Source: a virus. Taken from it: 21,738 nucleotides of DNA. Both the position numbers and the translations under genes were made by a program. Within the stretch, counting starts at the first letter, position 1, and every line of letters starts with the position of its first letter. Below are positions 16,091 through 21,738 of the stretch, in pieces. The notes under the pieces are model-generated. The model saw only the letters and a list, made by a program, of their open reading frames with translations, was not told the DNA's origin and made no database searches. The stretch is from positions 1 to 21,738 of IMG/VR virus record IMGVR_UViG_3300023116_006663. One strand, given 5' to 3'.

Positions 16091-16434
16091 AAATCTACTA
16101 TTTTATCAATTTTTCTATTATTTTTTATTTGTGCATAATCTGCAAAAAATTTATTACTTGCTGAATAATAAATGTCTAAAATATCATCTAAAAATTTTTG
16201 CAAATTTTCAATTTCAATTGGTATGTCGTTATCGTCAATTAACACCACAGAGTTTTGATGTCTATCAATTAACATATTACAAAAACATAACAATTCTTTT
16301 GTAACAGTAAATTGGCACCCGTTATGATAAAAAACAATATTTTGATTAAAGACTTCTTGAATTACTCTTTTTTGGTTATCTAATGTAACCATAAAGTTTG
16401 AAAATTCTAATGCTTTTTCTAATCTTTCATCCAT
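16087..16434 (-). CDS. Small conserved T4-like phage protein, first gene of the glycan operon
   Basis: The protein has 115 residues. The segments EKALEFSNFMVTLDNQK, FTVTKELL, VVLIDDNDIPIEIENLQKF and the closing KIDKIVDL match a small protein I recall as widely conserved and unnamed in T4-like marine phages. It looks alpha/beta with an acidic middle. It directly follows the promoter described at 16452-16479 and has a GGAG ribosome binding site five bases before its ATG. It is therefore the leader gene of the operon, coupled by ATGA to the first glycosyltransferase. Its position at the border of structural and glycan genes does not reveal its function. Confidence 0.78.
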   Translation of the reverse strand: MDERLEKALEFSNFMVTLDNQKRVIQEVFNQNIVFYHNGCQFTVTKELLCFCNMLIDRHQNSVVLIDDNDIPIEIENLQKFLDDILDIYYSASNKFFADYAQIKNNRKIDKIVDL

Positions 16435-16439
16435 ATAAT

Positions 16440-16466
16440 CTCCGTATATATATTATATATACAGAG
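16440..16466 (-). promoter_or_regulatory. Palindrome covering the -10 box and the ribosome binding site
   Basis: On the minus strand, CTCTGTATATAT pairs with ATATATACGGAG across an AAT centre: 12 paired positions, one of them a T-G wobble. It spans the TATAAT box, and its downstream arm contains the GGAG ribosome binding site of the small gene. It could be an operator for a dimeric regulator or, in transcripts that read through from the tail genes, a hairpin hiding the ribosome site. It lacks the GC-rich stem and T-run of an intrinsic terminator. Confidence 0.5.
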
Positions 16467-16479
16467 AAAATAATTTCAA
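16452..16479 (-). promoter_or_regulatory. Putative sigma70-type promoter of the glycan operon
   Basis: TTGAAA (16474-16479) and TATAAT (16452-16457) are read on the minus strand with a 16-base spacer. The -10 box matches the consensus fully and the -35 box in five of six positions. Transcription would begin near 16445, about ten bases before the first ATG. It lies in the only sizeable gap of the window, exactly between structural and glycan genes, which makes a chance match less likely despite the AT-rich sequence. Confidence 0.6.
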
Positions 16480-16492
16480 AAGATTTATGATA

Positions 16493-17500
16493 TTACAAGT
16501 TTGAAATGTTCTCGTATGATGGTGTAGCAACTTCTACAGAAGTACCTGGAGTAACTTCTGTAGCTCTCCTTTGACGTATCGTACTTCTTATGCTTCCTCC
16601 GCCTGACAAAACATTTTCATCAACTCCGCCTGGAGAACCTCCTGGTGGAAGAGGAAAAATCGGTTGATCTCCTGAATCCGAATCACTCATAACAATTTTA
16701 AAATAAATTATTGTTGCATTTGCTGTCGCTTGACGTGCATAAATTGTATAACTATTTTCTGAATAAAATTCACCAGTACCAAATTTTTCAAATATTTTTG
16801 TAGAAGGACTAAACGTGTCACTAACTGTTAAATTTACGTGACCAATATTATATGAAGTACCTGATGACCCTGTATTTGAAGTTCCAGAATGAGAAAAAAC
16901 TATTGTTTGCATATTATTTAACATTTGTGCCCAGTTATAATCTTTACTCGTAGAGTCATCTTGTAGTGAAGATCCGCTTAATTCGGCGTTAATTCTAATT
17001 TCTCCTCCGGAATTAAAAAAATACCGTCTATGGTTATAGTCAGTAAAAGTAACTTTGAATGAATGTTCTATTTGTGTATTCCAAGGAGTTGTTCGAGTAC
17101 TTTCTAGAGCTGTCTCTATGCTAGACTGATCTTCACCTAATAATAATGCATTATTGTAAATTGCTATAACTGCTGAATTATAATCATTATGTCCTTTAGT
17201 TTCTTCTGATAAATTAGTAGGATCTGGTCCAGATGCATCTGCACCTATCATATCTCCAGTCGTTATTACGCCTAATGTTGTTGTAGAATTAAATTGGTGT
17301 AAGTTTGCTCTATTAATATCTTTTCTTAAATTTTCCATCTGTTGAGCACTAACTGTCATGTTATTATTAACTAAACTACTATTTAAAGTTTGCCCATAAC
17401 CATAACTTCCTTCACCAGGACCTAATACATCATAGATTGTTTGATATAAACTATTATAATGATCAGCTTCTATCTTATCTTCATTTGTTACGTTTGCCAT
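16493..17500 (-). CDS. Conserved virion structural protein of T4-like marine phages
   Basis: The protein has 335 residues. The N-terminal segment with YNSLYQTIYDVLG, GEGSYGYGQ (29-37) and MENLRKDINRANLHQ (55-69) is a pattern I know from proteins annotated as virion structural in cyanophages and pelagiphages. A FFNSGGEIRI strand (161-170) marks the second domain. The C-terminus is low-complexity (PPGGSPGG, GGGS) and then basic, as in virion proteins with flexible tails. It has an AGGGA ribosome site and starts 11 bases after the tail fibre gene. I cannot say whether it is part of the neck, tail or fibre. It is the last structural gene before the glycan operon. Confidence 0.8.
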   Translation of the reverse strand: MANVTNEDKIEADHYNSLYQTIYDVLGPGEGSYGYGQTLNSSLVNNNMTVSAQQMENLRKDINRANLHQFNSTTTLGVITTGDMIGADASGPDPTNLSEETKGHNDYNSAVIAIYNNALLLGEDQSSIETALESTRTTPWNTQIEHSFKVTFTDYNHRRYFFNSGGEIRINAELSGSSLQDDSTSKDYNWAQMLNNMQTIVFSHSGTSNTGSSGTSYNIGHVNLTVSDTFSPSTKIFEKFGTGEFYSENSYTIYARQATANATIIYFKIVMSDSDSGDQPIFPLPPGGSPGGVDENVLSGGGSIRSTIRQRRATEVTPGTSVEVATPSYENISNL

Positions 17501-17511
17501 TTTATTCCCTT

Positions 17512-19014
17512 TTATTTTAAAAATATTTCAATAACGCCAACCTCTTCATCTGTTTTAGCTTCTAAAGCTATTCCTATAATTGTATATGCTGGGATACCAA
17601 TTGGTACAACTTGGGCAACTCCTGGTATATCGCATTTAGGAATTAGATAGTCACCTTTTTTACATTTGCCAACAATTTTACAAGGAACTCTACCCTTTAA
17701 AGCTACAGGTATTCCTTCACTTTCACTATTCATTAAATAGGCAGGATTTGTTGAAACTACACCAACAACCGGGTCAGTATCTTTCATAGTCGCAGTAATT
17801 TCTTGTTCACCGCCTATACAAACAACAGTGCCTGGTTCATAATTTTGATCGGCAATATATTTTTCCGCCAAGTCAGCGTATTTAGCTTCAGATGCTACTC
17901 CTTCAAACAAATTTGCAGATAAATTACCATTTGCGTCTCTGATAGCTACAGTATTTGCAGCTACAGTTGTTGACGGATACCTATTTGCATTAGAAAAATA
18001 TAAAGAATCAGACGCCGTTGATTTTCCATGGAAAGTCGTAGCATACATTGCAAAAAACGGAGCATTTGAGTTACCGATAGTGACATTTCTTGTTTCGCTT
18101 GTCGAATCAGTGGGTGCAGTACGTCCTGGAAAAATACCTTGAGCATTTATAGTAAATGGACTTTTTATTTCGCCATTTTGATCTTTCACGTTAAAATAAA
18201 TATCATTGCCTTGCTCATTTGCAATTTCTGCAAAGTTATCACTTACTACTTTGATAACAATATCATCTGAAGCACCTATTGTCAATCCGCTATCTGATTT
18301 AAATCTTACTAATGAACTGAATCCTGCATCACCAGTTGATATAAAATCACTTGCTGATTTACCGCCTAATTTTTCTGCATTAGTAGCAGTACCATGAAAC
18401 CGTGCATTACTATTTTCAGTTACTCCTGTGCTTGAATTAGTTAAATTCAATCCTGGTCTAATTATCGAAAATCCTTGTATTTCATTATCATCATTAATCA
18501 CAAACGTTTCATTTGCAATAATATGTATAACTTCATTATCAACCCTAGATAAAATTACTGAATGACTTACTGGAGGAACCGACGTATCTGTAATTTCTGC
18601 ACTTTCGAATCTTGTTACTAAATCTCCTGCACTTTGTGGTCCTACTAATATAAATTCTGTACCACTATACGCCCATAATTGTTCATTTGTAGTATCCCAC
18701 CAAAAATCTCCAACAGCTAAACCTGAAGGTTTTATATTAGAAACTTCTGCGCCGCCAGTAGTTCTCCATTGAGTACCATCATAAAATTTTAATTTACTTT
18801 CACCTACATCAAACCATAGTTGGCCATTTATTGCTTTAGGTGGTTCATTTTTACCAGCAAAATTTTCAAGTAAAAAAATGAAATTTTCATTTTGAATTTC
18901 ACCATATCCTGCATAATTTTTGCCAACTAGCTTTAAATCAGTAGTCTGATCAAGTGTTCCATCTTCGACTACTGCAAGTTGATTACCGTCATACTTATTA
19001 ATTATATAAGCCAT
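17512..19014 (-). CDS. Tail fibre protein with C-terminal Peptidase_G2-like domain
   Basis: The protein has 500 residues. Residues 3-55 (INKYDG, LVGKNYAGYGE, NENFIFLLENFA) and two tandem units of about 35 residues with a G-(Q/D)-(L/F)-W-x-D core (64-69, 102-107) form an N-terminal region shared with the fibre at 19037-21019. It probably attaches the fibre to the baseplate. The middle is a beta-rich shaft with ARFHGTATNAEKLGGKSASDF (204-224). The last 120 residues (from KYADLAEKY at 378, through EPGTVV, VVGVVSTNPAYLMNS and KGRVPCKIVG) match the C-terminal module of many cyanophage fibres, which resembles the autocleaving Peptidase_G2 (IMC) family; cleavage is inferred. The AGAGGT ribosome site is good. 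It probably helps determine host range. Confidence 0.88.
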   Translation of the reverse strand: MAYIINKYDGNQLAVVEDGTLDQTTDLKLVGKNYAGYGEIQNENFIFLLENFAGKNEPPKAINGQLWFDVGESKLKFYDGTQWRTTGGAEVSNIKPSGLAVGDFWWDTTNEQLWAYSGTEFILVGPQSAGDLVTRFESAEITDTSVPPVSHSVILSRVDNEVIHIIANETFVINDDNEIQGFSIIRPGLNLTNSSTGVTENSNARFHGTATNAEKLGGKSASDFISTGDAGFSSLVRFKSDSGLTIGASDDIVIKVVSDNFAEIANEQGNDIYFNVKDQNGEIKSPFTINAQGIFPGRTAPTDSTSETRNVTIGNSNAPFFAMYATTFHGKSTASDSLYFSNANRYPSTTVAANTVAIRDANGNLSANLFEGVASEAKYADLAEKYIADQNYEPGTVVCIGGEQEITATMKDTDPVVGVVSTNPAYLMNSESEGIPVALKGRVPCKIVGKCKKGDYLIPKCDIPGVAQVVPIGIPAYTIIGIALEAKTDEEVGVIEIFLK

Positions 19015-19036
19015 TTCATTTTACCTCTTTCTAAAT

Positions 19037-21019
19037 TTAACTAACGACTGTTCTAGATAGATACGTCCAAACACCGTTTTGATTTTGATATACATACAAG
19101 TATCGTAATGGAACAAATTCTACTATTCCTTCTGCCGTGCCCCCAGATTGAATATCTGCGATAACGCTTTCTTGCGAATTATTTAAACCTTGTACTGAAA
19201 CATAGGATTTTTGAATTAAAGCACCTGTACCCGTAGCTCCTACAGTAATTTCTATATTTTTTACAACTGCATTTGTATAACTCCATACCAAAACATTTGC
19301 ATATGCAAAATTTTCAACTGTTGTAGGATCTTTCATTGATGTTAAAATATTTCCTATACTAGTTGTTGGTCCTGGAGATATTTGTAAAGGTTGTGGTGAG
19401 TTCAGTCCTGATACATCAATACTTAGCATTAATGTAATTTCTCTGATTTTTGTATCAACATAATTTTTTGTAGTAACATCTTGCAGATCTACAGGATTTG
19501 TAACATCACTTATTCTATGTGATTGTAAAGAAAGCACTCCGCTTGTACCTGGATCAATGTTTATATTAATCCCATTAGTTCTTGTTATTGTAGATCCTGT
19601 TATATCAAAATAACTTGTGGTTATTGTACCTGAAACATCAAGTCCAGTTAATGTACCTACATTTTCTAAACTGCTATTGATAACTGTTGATCCCAACGTA
19701 GTACTGTTTAAAACTTGTGACCCACCTATCTTATAACTAGGAGTAGGAAATGTATCTATACTTAAATCTAAATTTTGATTACTTGTCCATGAATCAGTAC
19801 TATCTATCCAAGTAAGAGATTTAGTTCCTTGTGTACCTCTTAGTAATATACCTCCACCATCTATGTTTACATCGGGCTCATATGTACCATCAGGCTTGAC
19901 TGCTAACTCTATTGCTTTATCATTCACTTGTATTGCAGTAGAACTTACATAAAACTGTTCTCCTACTACAGTAAGATTTCCTGAAATCTTTACATCTTTA
20001 TTAACTTGTAAATTTCCATTAACAGTTGTAGTAGGAATAACTGCTGCTGTAGTTAAAGAAACACCCTTAAACAACTCAACTTCTAGCTCACTTGAATCGG
20101 CATAAAAAACATTATAAAAATTATTTCCTTGCCGTACTCGTAAATTTAAATCCGAGCCTGTTTGTTGATTTTCTATTTGTAGAGTATTACCTGCTATTTT
20201 AAAATTTGCAAAAGATACTCCTCCGTCATTTATTGTTAATCCATTTGAATTATTAATTGTTATAGTACCTTGTGTTGTAGAATCACTAGTTGTAGTAAAA
20301 AAATCAACAGCATATAACCTATTACCACTTTCATCTAATAATGCTTTTGCATCTTGACTTACTCCGTTATACCAAAATCCGCTAGTCGGTGTTTCCCCAT
20401 CTAAATTAGCGATATTGAAACCTCGATATAGTTTTTGTTTTGGATTTAAACTTGTATCATTTGGATCTGGAGATAAGCCTGGAATAGAAAATGCTAATGG
20501 AATTACAAAAGTTGACGGAGAATACACTCCTACTAATGCTCCTCCTAAAAATAATTTAAGTATAGTTCTTTCAGTTCCCGCTTCGTCAAGTTGTGATGCA
20601 GTTTCAAACCCTGTTTTTCCTTGATTTGCATTATAATTAGGACCAACTAAAGTTAAATCAACTCCATCATAAAGATATAATTTATTTTGTAAATTATCAA
20701 TCCATATGTCTCCTGCAATAAGATTGGTTGGTTGCGAACTATTTACAACAGTTCCTGATGCAGATTTAAAATCAACTCCGTTATAAACTTTAAGCTTTGA
20801 ATCCTGCTTATCGTACCACATTTGACCTATCATAGGATTACTAGGTGGAGATGTAGAAGCAAAATTTTCTAATAATTTTACAAAGTTTTCATTAATAGAT
20901 TCTCCAAACCCTTTATAATTTTTTCCAATTAAGGTTAAATCAGTTGATTCTTTATCTATTATACCATCTGTTAAATCTATAAGCAATTCGCCATCTGTTT
21001 TGTTTATTCTATATGTCAT
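19037..21019 (-). CDS. Long tail fibre protein
   Basis: The protein has 660 residues. The N-terminal 127 residues (INKTDG, LIGKNYKGFGE, NENFVKLLENFA, then two G-(Q/D)-(M/I)-W-x-D units at 65-70 and 103-108) duplicate those of the 500-residue fibre. The shaft has phage-fibre hallmarks: VNGNLQVNKDVKISGNLTVVG (333-353), an AIQVNDKAIELAVKPDGTYE stretch (362-381), GGGILLRGT (388-396) and DVTTKNYVDTKI (514-525). Unlike its neighbour it has no Peptidase_G2-like end; its last 130 residues are a strand-rich domain I do not recognise, possibly the receptor-binding tip. No dedicated chaperone is visible downstream. It begins six bases after the collar-domain gene and has a weak ribosome site. Confidence 0.88.
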   Translation of the reverse strand: MTYRINKTDGELLIDLTDGIIDKESTDLTLIGKNYKGFGESINENFVKLLENFASTSPPSNPMIGQMWYDKQDSKLKVYNGVDFKSASGTVVNSSQPTNLIAGDIWIDNLQNKLYLYDGVDLTLVGPNYNANQGKTGFETASQLDEAGTERTILKLFLGGALVGVYSPSTFVIPLAFSIPGLSPDPNDTSLNPKQKLYRGFNIANLDGETPTSGFWYNGVSQDAKALLDESGNRLYAVDFFTTTSDSTTQGTITINNSNGLTINDGGVSFANFKIAGNTLQIENQQTGSDLNLRVRQGNNFYNVFYADSSELEVELFKGVSLTTAAVIPTTTVNGNLQVNKDVKISGNLTVVGEQFYVSSTAIQVNDKAIELAVKPDGTYEPDVNIDGGGILLRGTQGTKSLTWIDSTDSWTSNQNLDLSIDTFPTPSYKIGGSQVLNSTTLGSTVINSSLENVGTLTGLDVSGTITTSYFDITGSTITRTNGININIDPGTSGVLSLQSHRISDVTNPVDLQDVTTKNYVDTKIREITLMLSIDVSGLNSPQPLQISPGPTTSIGNILTSMKDPTTVENFAYANVLVWSYTNAVVKNIEITVGATGTGALIQKSYVSVQGLNNSQESVIADIQSGGTAEGIVEFVPLRYLYVYQNQNGVWTYLSRTVVS

Positions 21020-21024
21020 ATATA

Positions 21025-21738
21025 TTAACCTAGTCCTGCATAAATTATGTAATTTATGGTCGTATACGGATTCATAATATTAATAGGTGCACCAACTGCA
21101 CCGTCTGTTTCAATATTTCCACTATTTGATAATGCTTGACCTCCTCCTAAACCGTCAGCTCCTTTAGATTCGGGAGAATCATATCTTACTACCCCTGCAT
21201 CATTTGATTCGCCAAATATATCTCTTATTGCATAAAATTGTGCTCCAGATGAACTAGATAACGAGTGTTTATGCTCTGGTAAATTTCCTATTTCAATTAA
21301 AGCAGAAGCTGAACCACCTTTTGCTCCAACAGTGTCTGCTGCTAAATCATTTACAACATCTGCAGACGAGCCGCCCATATTATCTGCACCTAAAGGTACT
21401 CTACCTCTAAAATCAGGTAGGCCAAAGTTATCAGCACTAGATAACATAGATTGTGCTTTATAAGAATAGCCAATTACTTCAAATAAAATGTAATATTTTG
21501 TTTTACTTATTTCTTGCCCAGCACATATTAACCATCCACTTGGAGCTATTTGCCCTGCAAACGGAACTAACATTCCTACAGGGATTGTCGGAACAGCTTG
21601 TAATATTGTTTGCCTACTGACTTTTTGTAAACCAGTATTTATACCTGAAATCCTGTTTATAAGAAATTCGTCATCTGCTTGCGTGGTATAGACTTGCGGC
21701 TTTGTTGCTAAAAGTGTATTAGCAACTTCCACATTAAA
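21025..21738 (-). CDS. Tail collar-domain protein, 5' end cut by the window
   Basis: The frame is open to the right edge (reading FNVEVANTLL), so the GTG at 21732 is an internal valine codon rather than the start. The visible 238 residues include a complete phage tail collar domain: VGMLVPFAG, APSGWLICAGQ, LPDFRGRVPLGADN, GAKGGSAS, LPEHKHSLS and, at the very end, MNPYTTINYIIYAGLG. This domain is found in T4 gp12 short tail fibres and other fibre tips, where the conserved histidines can bind metal. A glycine- and serine-rich loop lies between HKH and the C-terminus. The protein is a short fibre or fibre-tip component. It stands immediately upstream of the two long fibres. Confidence 0.88.
   Translation of the reverse strand, partial: FNVEVANTLLATKPQVYTTQADDEFLINRISGINTGLQKVSRQTILQAVPTIPVGMLVPFAGQIAPSGWLICAGQEISKTKYYILFEVIGYSYKAQSMLSSADNFGLPDFRGRVPLGADNMGGSSADVVNDLAADTVGAKGGSASALIEIGNLPEHKHSLSSSSGAQFYAIRDIFGESNDAGVVRYDSPESKGADGLGGGQALSNSGNIETDGAVGAPINIMNPYTTINYIIYAGLG

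Noticed and set aside
16440-16466. The palindrome as an intrinsic terminator for the tail genes
   Set aside because: The stem is almost all A-T and no T-run follows it; it overlaps promoter and ribosome-site elements instead.
21730-21732. GTG as the start of the collar-domain gene
   Set aside because: The frame continues to the window edge with no stop and no ribosome site is visible, so it is more likely an internal valine codon.

Overview
The window looks like part of a T4-like (myovirus-type) marine phage genome. The evidence is strongly AT-rich DNA, almost no intergenic space, and two tail fibres plus a collar-domain protein of the kind seen in T4-like phages of marine cyanobacteria and SAR11 (Pelagibacter). 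The host cannot be decided from this sequence. No integrase, transposase, tRNA, CRISPR array or stretch of more than about 60 bases without a gene was seen.

Layout. All genes run leftward (minus strand) except one at the far left. Right end (16493-21738): virion structural genes, comprising a collar-domain tail protein cut by the window edge, two tail fibres sharing an N-terminal attachment region, and a conserved virion protein. Next comes the largest gap (58 bases), holding a good sigma70-type promoter and a palindrome. Left of it (649-16434) lie 18 tightly packed genes that look like one transcription unit for carbohydrate metabolism. In transcription order they are: a small conserved phage protein, two GT-A glycosyltransferases, an unknown protein, a third GT-A glycosyltransferase, a radical SAM enzyme with an N-terminal cysteine domain, a large putative GT-B-like protein, an RmlC-like 3,5-epimerase, an SGNH hydrolase, an E1-alpha-like thiamine-diphosphate (ThDP) subunit, a second large putative GT-B-like protein, an NAD-dependent epimerase/dehydratase, a small unknown protein, two more SGNH hydrolases, an E1-beta-like ThDP subunit, a triple-repeat protein fused to a glycosyltransferase, and a second radical SAM enzyme. 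A third, partial GT-B-like paralogue lies at the left edge on the plus strand and converges on the operon with an 11-base overlap.

How the genes may work together. The reductase/epimerase, RmlC-like epimerase and ThDP pair could make or modify a nucleotide sugar. The glycosyltransferases could transfer it, and the SGNH enzymes could add or remove acyl groups. Position next to the tail fibres suggests a role in decorating the virion or remodelling the host surface, but the acceptor is unknown. The most unusual item is the ThDP pair: two very small, separated proteins that between them carry just the two halves of one E1-type active site. The analogy I find most useful is the E1-like enzyme pair that builds a branched-chain sugar in avilamycin biosynthesis; applying it here is inference.
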